DNA from: Alcanivorax sp.
GTDB taxonomy: Bacteria; Pseudomonadota; Gammaproteobacteria; Pseudomonadales; Alcanivoracaceae
DNA length: 64,000 bases
Assembly (NCBI RefSeq): GCF_019431375.1
Contig: NZ_CP080267.1
Coordinates: 2,173,933-2,237,932, forward strand
Reading direction: 5' to 3'
The position numbers and the translations under genes were made by a program. Positions 48,530-57,069 of the stretch are shown here, piece after piece. The number at the start of each line of letters is the position of its first letter. The first letter of the stretch is position 1. The notes under the pieces are model-generated. The model was not told the DNA's origin, searched no databases, and saw nothing but the letters and a program-made list of their open reading frames with translations.

Positions 48530-49582
48530 GTGCACCCTGTTTTACCCTGGCAACAACCGATCTGCGCCCCCAGTGAATCCCACCGGCAACAGGCCCTGGC
48601 CCGCCAGGGGCAGCTCACCAAACCCGCCGGCTCACTGGGTCGTCTGGAATCCCTGGCAGTGACGCTGGCGGCGTTGCAGCACAGTGACACCCCTGCCGCC
48701 GACCGTATCAGCATCGCTGTCTTTGCCGGCGATCATGGTGTCTGTGCAGAAGGAATTTCCGCCTTTCCCCAGGCAGTCACCGGGCAGATGATTGCCAACT
48801 TCGTTGCCGGTGGCGCCGCCATCAGTGTCATGGCCAGACAGCTGGGTGCGACGCTGGACGTGATCAACCTGGGTACCGCCACACCACCGCCCACCAGCGA
48901 CGGCGTGTTGGATGAGACCATCGCCGCCGGCACCGCCAACCTGGCCCGCGAGGCCGCCATGTCATCCACGCAACTTGAGCAGGCCCTGGCCGCCGGTGAC
49001 CGTGCCGCCCAGCGTGCAGCAGACCAGCAGGCCCAGCTGTTTATCGGTGGCGAAATGGGCATCGGCAACACCACCAGCGCCAGCGCCGTGGCCTGTGCCC
49101 TGCTGGCCGAACCGGCGGAAGCCCTGGCCGGGCCCGGCACCGGGCTGGATGCGGATGGCGTCAGTCATAAAGCCACCGTGATCGAGCAGGCCCTGACCCG
49201 CCACGGGGACAACCGGGAACCGCTGGCGGTACTCGCTTCGCTGGGTGGTTTTGAAATTGCGGCGCTCACCGGTGCCATCATCGGCTGCGCCGCCCGAGGC
49301 ATTCCCGTGCTGGTGGATGGCTTTATTGTCACCGTGGCGGCACTGGCCGCCGTGCGATTACGACCGGAGCTACGTGACTGGCTGCTATTCGCGCATCACT
49401 CCCGGGAACCCGGCCACACCAGGCTGCTCGACGCCCTTAACGCAGAACCGGTCCTCAACCTGTCCATGCGCCTGGGTGAAGGTAGCGGCGCGGCGGTGGC
49501 CGTGCCGGTGATTCGCAGCGCCTGCGCCCTGCATAACGGCATGGCCACCTTTGCCGATGCCGGCGTCAACAGTGCGGAGTAA
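48530..49582 (+). CDS. cobT: nicotinate-nucleotide-dimethylbenzimidazole phosphoribosyltransferase CobT
   Basis: Makes alpha-ribazole phosphate, activating the lower ligand of B12. The 350-residue protein has TKPAGSLGRLESLAVTLAAL, IAVFAGDHGVCAEGISAFPQ, QLFIGGEMGIGNTTSASAVA and the catalytic Glu in MRLGEGSGAAVAVPVI. The start is taken as GTG 48530, preceded by GGGAG at 6 bases; the frame upstream is open but unlike the family. The phosphatase gene follows after 3 bases. Confidence 0.93.
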   Translation: MHPVLPWQQPICAPSESHRQQALARQGQLTKPAGSLGRLESLAVTLAALQHSDTPAADRISIAVFAGDHGVCAEGISAFPQAVTGQMIANFVAGGAAISVMARQLGATLDVINLGTATPPPTSDGVLDETIAAGTANLAREAAMSSTQLEQALAAGDRAAQRAADQQAQLFIGGEMGIGNTTSASAVACALLAEPAEALAGPGTGLDADGVSHKATVIEQALTRHGDNREPLAVLASLGGFEIAALTGAIIGCAARGIPVLVDGFIVTVAALAAVRLRPELRDWLLFAHHSREPGHTRLLDALNAEPVLNLSMRLGEGSGAAVAVPVIRSACALHNGMATFADAGVNSAE

Positions 49583-49585
49583 ACC

Positions 49586-50185
49586 ATGACCACCACCCTG
49601 TTTGATCTAATCCGCCATGGCGAACCCGTCGGCGGCCATATGTATCGCGGCCACAAGGACGATCCGCTCAGCGACCTGGGCTGGCAGCAAATGCGCGATG
49701 CCATCCAGGCGGACGATCAGTGGGATCACATCCTCACCTCGCCGCTACTGCGCTGCCGGGAGTTTGCCGCGCACCTGTCCGAGCAACACCATATTCCCTT
49801 CACCGTGGCCCATGATTTCAAGGAAATCAGCTTCGGCGACTGGGAAGGCAAAACCCGGGAACAGGTGGCAGCGGAATACGGCGATCATCAGGCCAACTTC
49901 TGGCGCGATGCGGAAAACCATCCCCCGGTTAACGGCGAAACCATTCAGGATTTCCACCAGCGCATCGGCGACGCCTGGGCACTGTGGCAGCAGGCCATGC
50001 AAGGGCAGCGAGTGCTACTGGTATGCCACGGCGGCGTTATCCGCATGGTACTGAGTCATGTACTGGGCCTGAGCCCAAGCAATGCCATGGCCGGATTTCA
50101 GGTGCCCTTCGCCTGCCGCTCGCAGGTGCGGATTGATAACACCGAGCATGGCACCTTGAGTTGTTTGGTAAGGCACGGGGGCTAA
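49586..50185 (+). CDS. histidine phosphatase family protein, probable alpha-ribazole phosphatase
   Basis: A 199-residue member of the phosphoglycerate-mutase fold with the catalytic LIRHGEPVGG (His at about residue 10), RCREFAAHLSEQH, KEISFGDWEGKTREQ and the second His in VLLVCHGGVIRMVLSHVLGL. Directly after cobT (3-base gap, GGAG before the ATG) it most likely removes the phosphate from alpha-ribazole phosphate or adenosylcobalamin phosphate (CobC of Salmonella). In Pseudomonas the cobalamin synthase gene follows at this point; here a repeat element does. Confidence 0.85.
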   Translation: MTTTLFDLIRHGEPVGGHMYRGHKDDPLSDLGWQQMRDAIQADDQWDHILTSPLLRCREFAAHLSEQHHIPFTVAHDFKEISFGDWEGKTREQVAAEYGDHQANFWRDAENHPPVNGETIQDFHQRIGDAWALWQQAMQGQRVLLVCHGGVIRMVLSHVLGLSPSNAMAGFQVPFACRSQVRIDNTEHGTLSCLVRHGG

Positions 50186-50210
50186 CCCGCCGTCATTCTA
50201 CGAAGCCGCC

Positions 50211-50388
50211 GTAGGAGCCCATGCTTGCATGGCGAACCGCGCTTGCGCGGAAATCGACCGTAGGGCGATCAGGGGTATCAGCACTCGACAGGTTTCAGAA
50301 ACAACGAGGGACAAACCTTGATCGTTGCCGCCTCGCTACGCGAGGTTCGCATGTCGCAGATTCCCTGGGGGGACAAGCATAGCTCCTA
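50211..50388. repeat. GTAGGAGC-type palindromic repeat element, reverse copy
   Basis: GTAGGAGCCCATGCTTGCAT (50211) to ACAAGCATAGCTCCTAC (50388), with the inner CTCGACAGGTTTCAGAAAC in the reverse sense to the copy at 713. It separates the convergent phosphatase and cobU genes. Confidence 0.8.
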
Positions 50389-50397
50389 CGGCCAGGC

Positions 50398-50916
50398 CTA
50401 CCCTTTCAACGTCTGCGCAATCCCCGCCACCGACAACATCACCCGGTCACAGCGTTTCGCCAGGGCCTGATTCAACCAGCCCAGTTCATCGGCAAAGCGG
50501 CGGGTGAGCGGGTCCATGCCGATGATGCCCAGGCCCACCTCGTTACTGACGATCACCACCGAGCCCGGATAGGCTGCCAGCGCCGCCAGAAAGTTTTCCT
50601 TCTCGCGCACAAAGACCGTATCGCCGGCATGCAGCAGGTTACTCACCCACAAGCTCATGCAATCAATCAACACGCAGGGGGGCGGCGACAGGGTAGCCTG
50701 GCGGTTCAGCAGATTCCCCAGCTCCACGGGTTCCTCCACCAGGCCCCAGCTCACCGGGCGGCGCCGCTGGTGGCGACGAATGCGCTCACTCATTTCACCA
50801 TCCCCGGCGGTGGCCGTGGCCACGTACACCACCGGATCGGGTTGCTCGGAGACCAGTCGTTCCGCCAGCGAACTCTTGCCGGAACGGATACCACCGAGAA
50901 TCAGGGAATGTGGCAT
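50398..50916 (-). CDS. cobU: adenosylcobinamide kinase/guanylyltransferase CobU (CobP)
   Basis: Phosphorylates adenosylcobinamide and then adds GMP. The 172-residue protein has the P-loop LILGGIRSGKSSLAERLVSE at the N-terminus, VVYVATATAGDGEMSERIRR with HQRRRPVSWGLVEEPVEL (guanylation His), VLIDCMSLWVSNLL and VIVSNEVGLGIIGMDPLTRR. ATG at 50914-50916 overlaps the upstream stop by one base (TGATG). In Pseudomonas this gene is called cobP. Confidence 0.94.
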   Translation of the reverse strand: MPHSLILGGIRSGKSSLAERLVSEQPDPVVYVATATAGDGEMSERIRRHQRRRPVSWGLVEEPVELGNLLNRQATLSPPPCVLIDCMSLWVSNLLHAGDTVFVREKENFLAALAAYPGSVVIVSNEVGLGIIGMDPLTRRFADELGWLNQALAKRCDRVMLSVAGIAQTLKG

Positions 50917-51494
50917 CAATTCTTTTTCACGAACTGGGTGAGGATGACAATGCGCTGACCTTCCACCCGGCCTTCGATCTGTTCCGGGTTATCCTGCACC
51001 AGCGAGATATTGCGCACCGGTGTGCCACGCTTGGCGGTGAAGTTGGCGCCCTTCACGTTGAGATCCTTGATCAGGGTGACGCTGTCACCGGCTTCCAGTA
51101 CCGCACCATTACTGTCGCGGTGCTCAACCTTGTCTTCCTCGCTCTGCCCTTCGCCGGTGGCCTGGGCCCAGGCCAGTGTCTCGTCATCGAGATAGAGCAT
51201 ATCCAGCAGATCCTGGGGCCAACCTTCCGCCCGTAACCGGGTCAACATGCGCCAGGCCAGCACCTGCACCGCCGGCTCCTGGCTCCACATGCTGTCGTTC
51301 AAGCAACGCCAGTGGTTGATATCCTCGTTGCCGGGATTGTCGATCTGAAAACTGCAGGTTTCGCACAGCAAGGCGCTCTGCGCCGCCGTGCCATCCCCTT
51401 CCGGCGGCACCGCATACACCGCCAGCGCCTCACCGGCACCGCACAGTTCACAGGTCGAATCGGCTCGCGCCAGCAGGTTGGATTCCAGTGTCAT
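50916..51494 (-). CDS. PhnA/YjdM-family zinc-ribbon protein
   Basis: A 192-residue protein of the PhnA (YjdM) family. An N-terminal zinc ribbon has two Cys pairs (STCELCGAGEALAVYAV and LLCETCSFQI), and the C-terminal SH3-like domain has VLEAGDSVTLIKDLNVKGAN, GTPVRNISLVQDNPEQIEGR and VEGQRIVILTQFVKKN. The family name comes from phosphonate gene clusters, but no phosphonate genes are here and the function is unknown. It is immediately upstream of cobU, with overlapping stop and start. Confidence 0.88.
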   Translation of the reverse strand: MTLESNLLARADSTCELCGAGEALAVYAVPPEGDGTAAQSALLCETCSFQIDNPGNEDINHWRCLNDSMWSQEPAVQVLAWRMLTRLRAEGWPQDLLDMLYLDDETLAWAQATGEGQSEEDKVEHRDSNGAVLEAGDSVTLIKDLNVKGANFTAKRGTPVRNISLVQDNPEQIEGRVEGQRIVILTQFVKKN

Positions 51495-51825
51495 TCGTTT
51501 ACTCCATCAATGTGCCGGCCGTAGGGTGGATTAGCCGCAGGCGTAATCCACCGCTTGCCGATTGTTTGGGTTCATCGCCCATTGTCGGGAATTTAGATTG
51601 GTCAGACGTCTGACGTCGGAAGTCGGAAGTCGGACGCCAAAAACCGCAACCAGCCTGCGGGTTTAGAGCCGGTGGAGACCAAGATAGCGGATCCAAGGCC
51701 TGTAGGTTTTCCGTTTATAGCGTCCAACTTCCGACGTCCGACCCCAGACCCTGTATCACTTTCCCTCTCATCCGCGATGAACCGTTTGTGGTGGATTACG
51801 CCTTAGGCTAATCCACCCTACTTTT
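51495..51825. repeat. gene-free stretch with two kinds of short inverted repeats
   Basis: GTAGGGTGGATTAGCCGCAG (51521) and ...CTAATCCACCCTAC (to about 51823) are outer inverted arms. Each also pairs locally (GCGTAATCCACC at 51539 and GGTGGATTACGCC at 51789). Between them are GTCTGACGTCGGAAGTCGGA (51608) and the roughly complementary CCAACTTCCGACGTCCGAC (about 51725), related to the folA-thyA spacer repeat at 5660. No gene is seen. Confidence 0.65.
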
Positions 51826-53061
51826 CTACATGAGTGCCGGGAACGGCCAGTATGCCAGCATGCTTCCCGGCGATACGGTTTCACCCACCGGCACCACCGC
51901 CAGCCCGTCCGCCCACACCGCAGAGCTCAACATGCCGGAACTCTGGTTGGGGTGCTTCTCCAGCACCAGCTCCCCGTTTTTCGGCACGCAGCGCACGCGC
52001 AAATAATCCTGTCGCTTGCCCGCTTTTTTGACGGAAAAATCCGCCGGCAAACGGAACGGTTCCGGCAAGACCTTTTCGGCGCCACAGCAACGACGCAAGG
52101 AGGGCAACACCAGCATCAGGTAACAGACCAGCACCGCGGACGGATTGCCGGGCAAACCGAAAAACGGAATGCCGTCCACGCTACCGTAGGTGAACGGTTT
52201 GCCGGGCTTGATGGCCAGCCGCCAGAAATCCAGTTGGCCCTGCTGCTCCAGTACCGCCCGCAGATGATCCTCTTCGCCCACAGACACACCGCCGGTGGAA
52301 ATAATCACATCCGGGCGCTGCTGCGCATCCGTCAGCGCCCGGGTCAGCGTAGCGCGAATAATGGCCGGGTCGTCGGGCAGATGTTCGCGCTGCACCTCGG
52401 CAAAACCACTCTGTATCAGCAGCTGCTCCAGCTGTGGGCCATTGCTGTCGTAGATTTTCCCCGGCAGCGGACTTTCCTGCGGCGCCTGCAATTCATCACC
52501 GCTGGTCAGCACCAGCACCCGGGGGGCATACACCCGCACCCGGTCTACCCCCACCGAAGCGACCAGCCCCACAGCCTGGGGAGTCAGGCGCTGGCCGGCG
52601 CGCATCACCACCTCATCCAGCCGGGCATCCTGCCCCGCCGGGCGAATGTTCTGCCCTTCGCTCACCGACGCCTGTGCCGGCAGACGCACCCGGCCATCAG
52701 CGATTTCGCAGTCTTCCTGCATCAACACCGTATCCGCCCCGGCGGGCACCGGCGCGCCGGTAAAGATACGCGCCACCTGCCCCGGCATCAGGGTGCCGGG
52801 CGGGTCACCGGCGGCAATGCGCAGCGGCATGGGCAAGGTCAGGCCCGGCTCGTCCAAGTCCGCATAACGCAGGGCCACACCATCCACGGCCGCATTATCA
52901 AAGGCCGGCACATCCACCCGGGACACCACGTCCTGGGCCAGGTACTGACCTCGGGCCTCTCCCAGGGCGATTTCCTGCACACGGGCAAACGGCCCGGCGC
53001 TGTCCAGCAGGCGGGCCAGGGCTTCCTCCACCGGCATCAGCGCCATCGGCACCCCACTCAT
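51826..53061 (-). CDS. moeA: molybdopterin molybdenumtransferase MoeA
   Basis: Inserts molybdate into adenylylated molybdopterin. The 411-residue protein shows VPAFDNAAVDGVALRYADLD, ARIFTGAPVPAGADTVLMQE, VLVLTSGDELQAPQESPLPG and KIYDSNGPQLEQLL, DVIISTGGVSVGEEDHLRAV, and GIPFFGLPGNPSAVLVCYLM, the MoeA series, plus a C-terminal domain IV. The start at 53061 overlaps the moaB stop (ATGA). Confidence 0.95.
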   Translation of the reverse strand: MSGVPMALMPVEEALARLLDSAGPFARVQEIALGEARGQYLAQDVVSRVDVPAFDNAAVDGVALRYADLDEPGLTLPMPLRIAAGDPPGTLMPGQVARIFTGAPVPAGADTVLMQEDCEIADGRVRLPAQASVSEGQNIRPAGQDARLDEVVMRAGQRLTPQAVGLVASVGVDRVRVYAPRVLVLTSGDELQAPQESPLPGKIYDSNGPQLEQLLIQSGFAEVQREHLPDDPAIIRATLTRALTDAQQRPDVIISTGGVSVGEEDHLRAVLEQQGQLDFWRLAIKPGKPFTYGSVDGIPFFGLPGNPSAVLVCYLMLVLPSLRRCCGAEKVLPEPFRLPADFSVKKAGKRQDYLRVRCVPKNGELVLEKHPNQSSGMLSSAVWADGLAVVPVGETVSPGSMLAYWPFPALM

Positions 53062-53570
53062 CGACGCACCTGGGCGACAAAGTTGCAGGGCCGGTAGCGG
53101 GCATCCAGCTGGTCGCGGATGATGCGATCCCAGCCGGTGGCACAGGCATTGTTGGACCCCGGAAGGCAGAAGATCACCGTCCGGTTGGCCAGCCCGGCGA
53201 GACACCGGGACTGGATGGTGGACGAACCGATATCGTCCACGCTGACTTGGCGGAACAACTCCCCAAAGCCTTCAATGTGTTTATCAAACAGCACGCTAAG
53301 TGCCTCCGGCGTAGAGTCACGGCCGGAAAAGCCGGTGCCGCCGGTGGTCAGAATGCCCTGAATACGCTCGTCGGCGATCCACTCCGACACCACCTTGCGC
53401 AGCTGATAGATGTCATCTTTGACAATCTGGCGGGCCTGCAGGTGGTGACCGGCCTCCTCAAGACGGTGCACCAGCAGGTCTCCGGAGGTGTCGTTATCGG
53501 GGGTACGGGTATCACTGACGGTCAATACCGCCAGGGCCAGGGGCTCGAAGGCTGCCGCAGGCTTGGACAT
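53058..53570 (-). CDS. moaB: molybdenum cofactor biosynthesis protein MoaB
   Basis: A 170-residue protein of the MogA/MoaB fold that binds or adenylylates molybdopterin. Motifs: AVLTVSDTRTPDNDTSGDLL, GILTTGGTGFSGRDSTPEAL (the nucleotide loop) and IFCLPGSNNACATGWDRIIR. GGAGAAACCCT precedes the ATG at 53570. It forms a two-gene unit with moeA. Confidence 0.93.
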   Translation of the reverse strand: MSKPAAAFEPLALAVLTVSDTRTPDNDTSGDLLVHRLEEAGHHLQARQIVKDDIYQLRKVVSEWIADERIQGILTTGGTGFSGRDSTPEALSVLFDKHIEGFGELFRQVSVDDIGSSTIQSRCLAGLANRTVIFCLPGSNNACATGWDRIIRDQLDARYRPCNFVAQVRR

Positions 53571-53728
53571 AGGGTTTCTCCTTGCTGTTGGCGCCAATGC
53601 TAGCACGAGCCATGCCACCGTGGCTGGACAGCACATCCCGAATTGACCGTTGCCAACAGCCCCCTGTTCGCCGCGGTTTGCTCACCGTACATTGACGCTA
53701 TACAACGTGTTTATCGGGAGAGCTGACT

Positions 53729-55096
53729 ATGAGCAGCAGCATGGAAACCGCCCAGCAGGATGCCGCTCGCCTGCCGCGCCTGCCACAACGCAAGCTGGAC
53801 CACATTCCGGGGGATTACGGCACGCCACTACTGGGCGACACCATTCCTTTCCTCAAGGATTACCATAAGCTGGTCACCCGGCGGGCGGAAAAATACGGCC
53901 TGGTCTCCAAGGGCTCGGTACTGTTCCAGCGCGGCGTCACCCTGCTGGGGCCGGAGGCCAACGAGTTTGTCCTCAAGGACCCGGAGCACGTGTTTTCCAG
54001 CCGCGCGGCCTGGAACCCGTTTCTGGAGAAGCTGTTCACCGACGGGCTCATGCTGCGCGACTTTGCCGACCACAAGTTTCATCGCCGCATCATGCAGCAG
54101 GCGTTCAAGAAGCCGGCACTGGCCAGCTACCTGGACCGCATGAACGCCCACATCAGCAGCCAGATCCCGCTCTGGCAGACCGGCGACACCCTGAGCTTCT
54201 TCGACCATATCAAGGCACTGCTGCTGGAGGTGGGCGCACAGATATTCTTCGGTCTGGACATGGGCCCGGAATCCGACAAAGTGAACCAGTCCTTTATCGA
54301 TGCCGCAGATGCCTCTCTGGCGGTATTGCGCCTGCCCATTCCCGGCACCCTGTGGCACCGAGGCATGACCGGACGCCGTTACCTGGAAAAATTCGTCACC
54401 GACCTGATTCCCCAGAAACGAGCTAGCGAGACCCCGGACTTCTTCAGCGAACTGTGCAAGGCCGCCGACGAAGAAGGCGGGCTCAGCGACCAGGACGTGA
54501 TGAACCACATGATCTTCCTGCTGTTCGCCGCCCACGACACCACGACCAGCACCCTGTGCTCCATCATCTATCTGCTGGCAAAACATCCCTATTGGCAGGA
54601 CCAGCTGGCCGAAGAGATGGCCGGCCTGAACAAGGACAACCTGGACTACGACGACCTGGCAAAGCTGGAAAAAACCGGCTGGGTATTCCGCGAAACCCTG
54701 CGTATGCGCCCGCCGCTGACCACCTTCCCGCGGCGCACCGTGAAGGAAGTGACCTTCCAGGGCTACACCCTGCCGCGCAACACCCTGATCAATATCTCCC
54801 CCCTGTTCACCCACTACATGGAGGAGTACTGGAGCAACCCGCACACCTTCGACCCGGAACGTTTCAGTGATGAACGGGCCGAGCACAAGAAGCACTTCTA
54901 CCAGTGGGTACCCTTCGGCGGCGGCCACCACAAGTGCCTGGGACTGAACTTTGCCGAGTTGCAGACCAAGACCTTCCTGTTCCACTTCCTGCAGCGCTAC
55001 AAGGTCAGCCTGAAACCGGGTTACGAAATGCCTGTGCAGCAGGTGCCGCTGATCATGCCCAAGGATGGTTTGCCGGTGGTGTTGGAGAAACGCTGA
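53729..55096 (+). CDS. cytochrome P450
   Basis: A 455-residue soluble heme-thiolate monooxygenase without a membrane anchor. The heme loop is FGGGHHKCLGLNFAELQTK with Cys403, the oxygen-binding I-helix is LLFAAHDTTTSTLCSIIYLL (about 260-280), the ExxR is RETLRMRPP (about 320-328), and TFDPERFSDERAEHKKHFYQ leads into the loop. It is not the CYP153 alkane hydroxylase known from Alcanivorax (whose heme loop is of the FGFGIHRCVG type); the closest feel is the CYP51/CYP120/CYP26 group of sterol- and retinoid-type enzymes. No ferredoxin or ferredoxin reductase gene is nearby, so its electron donor is unknown. GGGAGAG precedes the ATG. Substrate unknown. Confidence 0.9.
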   Translation: MSSSMETAQQDAARLPRLPQRKLDHIPGDYGTPLLGDTIPFLKDYHKLVTRRAEKYGLVSKGSVLFQRGVTLLGPEANEFVLKDPEHVFSSRAAWNPFLEKLFTDGLMLRDFADHKFHRRIMQQAFKKPALASYLDRMNAHISSQIPLWQTGDTLSFFDHIKALLLEVGAQIFFGLDMGPESDKVNQSFIDAADASLAVLRLPIPGTLWHRGMTGRRYLEKFVTDLIPQKRASETPDFFSELCKAADEEGGLSDQDVMNHMIFLLFAAHDTTTSTLCSIIYLLAKHPYWQDQLAEEMAGLNKDNLDYDDLAKLEKTGWVFRETLRMRPPLTTFPRRTVKEVTFQGYTLPRNTLINISPLFTHYMEEYWSNPHTFDPERFSDERAEHKKHFYQWVPFGGGHHKCLGLNFAELQTKTFLFHFLQRYKVSLKPGYEMPVQQVPLIMPKDGLPVVLEKR

Positions 55097-55162
55097 AAGG
55101 CAGCAGTAAGCCACAACACGGGAGGAGCCGAGCCTGGTGGCCGGCGCCCTACCTAATCTTTC

Positions 55163-55424
55163 CGTAGGAGCGCCGCTGGCGACGCGATTGAATGTAGGAG
55201 CACCTCTTGAGGTGCGAACCGAGCGTAGCGAGGCAACAGAGATTCGAACGGCAGCAACCTTTTTTGAAACCTGTCGAGCACTGCCGTCCCTGATCGCCCT
55301 GCGGTCGATTCCGCGTTCGCACGCGGTTCGCGCCTCAAGAGGCGCTCCTACAGCGGCTTCGTCGAGATGACGAAGCACGAGGAACTTTCCAGACCTCCCC
55401 TATCCTACGAGCGTAGCTCGTAGC
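55163..55424. repeat. GTAGGAGC-type repeat element, copy 3, with a short AGCTCGT run
   Basis: GTAGGAGCGCCGCTGGCGAC (55163), a second GTAGGAGCACC start at 55194, AAACCTGTCGAGCACT, CTGATCGCCCTGCGGTCGAT, and a closing arm CAAGAGGCGCTCCTAC (55351). It is followed by GGAACTTTCCAGACCTCCCC and GAGCGTAGCTCGTAGCTC, i.e. about two heptamers, right up to the mscS stop. The same order as copy 1 at 713-1172. Confidence 0.8.
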
Positions 55425-56255
55425 TCAGCTCTGCTGATACAGATGTACATCCCGCTGCGGATACGGAATGGTGATGCCTGCCTTGTCGAAGGCCAGCTTG
55501 ACCTGCTCAAAGAGCCCGAAATACACCGGCCAGTAATCCTCGGAATTCACCCACACCCGGGTCAGCATATTGATGCTGCTGTCCGCGTGGGCGGAGACAA
55601 AAATATTGGGATCGAACTTTCCGCCGCTGAGAATCCGGTCATCGTTATCGATCACCGACTGGATCGCTACCCTGGCATCGGCAATGCTGTCGTCATAACT
55701 AATGCCGAATTCGATATCCACCCGCCGCTGCGGCTCGCAGAACACGTTCTTGATGCAGCCATTGGACATGGGACCATTGGGAATCACGATGCGCTGGTTG
55801 TCATAGGTGATCAGGATGGTGTTGAAAATCTGGATGTCATGAACCCGGCCCATGTGCCCCTGGGCTTCGATAATATCCCCCAGTCGGTAGGGCTTGAAGA
55901 ACAGGATCAGCACGCCGCCGGCAAAGTTGCCCAGGCTACCCTGCAGGGCCAGACCCACCGCCAGGCCAATGGCACCCAGCATGGCGATGAAGGAGGTCGT
56001 CTGCACCCCGACCATGCCGGCCACAGCCACCAGCAGCAGGATCTTCAGCAACACTTCCACAAAACTGGCCATGAACTTCTGCAGGGTGTCATCCACCGCC
56101 TTATGGCCGAGCACCCGGTTCAGCCCCTTGGTGATTCGGCCGATCAGCCAGAAGCCCACGATCAGCGTAATGATGGCCAGTACCACCTTGGGCAGGTAGG
56201 TCATGCCCAGCTCAATCGCCTTGTCCAGATAAGGCTGCACCTGCTCCACTTCCAT
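55425..56255 (-). CDS. mscS: small-conductance mechanosensitive channel MscS
   Basis: Inner-membrane channel that opens under hypo-osmotic stress. The 276-residue protein (E. coli: 286) has three N-terminal helices; the pore helix TM3 contains LGAIGLAVGLALQGSLGNFA followed by GGVLILFFKPYRLGDIIEAQ, the classic Gly/Ala-packed pattern. The beta domain has NTILITYDNQRIVIPNGPMS and the C-terminal vestibule follows. Single gene on the minus strand. Confidence 0.94.
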   Translation of the reverse strand: MEVEQVQPYLDKAIELGMTYLPKVVLAIITLIVGFWLIGRITKGLNRVLGHKAVDDTLQKFMASFVEVLLKILLLVAVAGMVGVQTTSFIAMLGAIGLAVGLALQGSLGNFAGGVLILFFKPYRLGDIIEAQGHMGRVHDIQIFNTILITYDNQRIVIPNGPMSNGCIKNVFCEPQRRVDIEFGISYDDSIADARVAIQSVIDNDDRILSGGKFDPNIFVSAHADSSINMLTRVWVNSEDYWPVYFGLFEQVKLAFDKAGITIPYPQRDVHLYQQS

Positions 56256-56420
56256 GGTTCCCTTCCTTTGCGATAATGTGAAAGCCGTTAAAATAGCACT
56301 GCTTTCGCCACCCTCAGCGGCAACACGTCGGAATTTGCCATTATTTACGCTTTACAGGGAATGAACCGGATTCCGGTTTGCGGCTATACTGCGGGCACAT
56401 TTTTTACCCGATAGACAGCC

Positions 56421-57062
56421 ATGAAGTACGCCATCCTGCCGGTTACCCCGTTCCAGCAAAACTGCTCCTTCCTCAAGTGCGACACCACTGACAAGGTGGC
56501 CATCGTCGATCCCGGCGGGGATCTGGACAAGATTCTGGAAGCCCTGCAGCAGGTCGGCGGCACGCCGGAAAAAATTCTCGTCACCCACGCCCATCTGGAT
56601 CACATCGGCGCCGTGGCCGAGCTGGCGGAAAAACTGGATCTGCCCATCGAAGGGCCACACAAGGACGACCAGTTCTGGATCGACATGCTGCCCCAACAGG
56701 CGCAGATGATGGGCTTTCAGCCATCACGCCCGTTCACCCCGAACCGCTGGCTGGAAGACGGTGACACGGTCACCGTAGGCGAGACCGAATTCCAGGTGCG
56801 TCACTGCCCGGGCCACACCCCCGGCCACGTGGTGTTCTACCAACCGGAAAGCAAACTGGTGGTGGTCGGCGATGTGCTGTTCAACGGCTCCATCGGTCGC
56901 ACGGATTTCCCCAAGGGGGATTTCGACACCCTGATCCAGGCCATCAAGGACAAGCTGCTCACCCTGGATGACGATGTGTCCTTCATCCCTGGCCACGGTC
57001 CCATGTCCACCATCGGTCACGAGCGGGCCAACAATCCTTTCGTTTCCGGCAAGCACGGTTGA
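56421..57062 (+). CDS. metallo-beta-lactamase fold hydrolase (GloB-like)
   Basis: A 213-residue hydrolase. Metal motifs: THAHLDHIGAVAELAEKL (about 54-71), HCPGHTPGHVVFY (His, about 131), VGDVLFNGSIGRTDFPKGDF (Asp) and FIPGHGPMSTIGHE (last His, about 194). This fits the YcbL/glyoxalase II-like group that hydrolyses thioesters such as S-lactoylglutathione; the C-terminal substrate helices of true GloB are absent, as in YcbL. It lies 7 bases upstream of a small MscS gene and is probably co-transcribed. Confidence 0.9.
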   Translation: MKYAILPVTPFQQNCSFLKCDTTDKVAIVDPGGDLDKILEALQQVGGTPEKILVTHAHLDHIGAVAELAEKLDLPIEGPHKDDQFWIDMLPQQAQMMGFQPSRPFTPNRWLEDGDTVTVGETEFQVRHCPGHTPGHVVFYQPESKLVVVGDVLFNGSIGRTDFPKGDFDTLIQAIKDKLLTLDDDVSFIPGHGPMSTIGHERANNPFVSGKHG

Positions 57063-57069
57063 GGCAGCA

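Noticed and set aside
53729..55096. CYP153-type alkane hydroxylase call for the P450
   Set aside because: The heme loop and I-helix differ from CYP153, and no ferredoxin/reductase operon is present.
53828..55378. Long open frame (516 codons) on the minus strand across the P450 gene
   Set aside because: It is the mirror of a GC-rich gene with a clear P450 signature; its translation has no family pattern and it runs into a repeat element.
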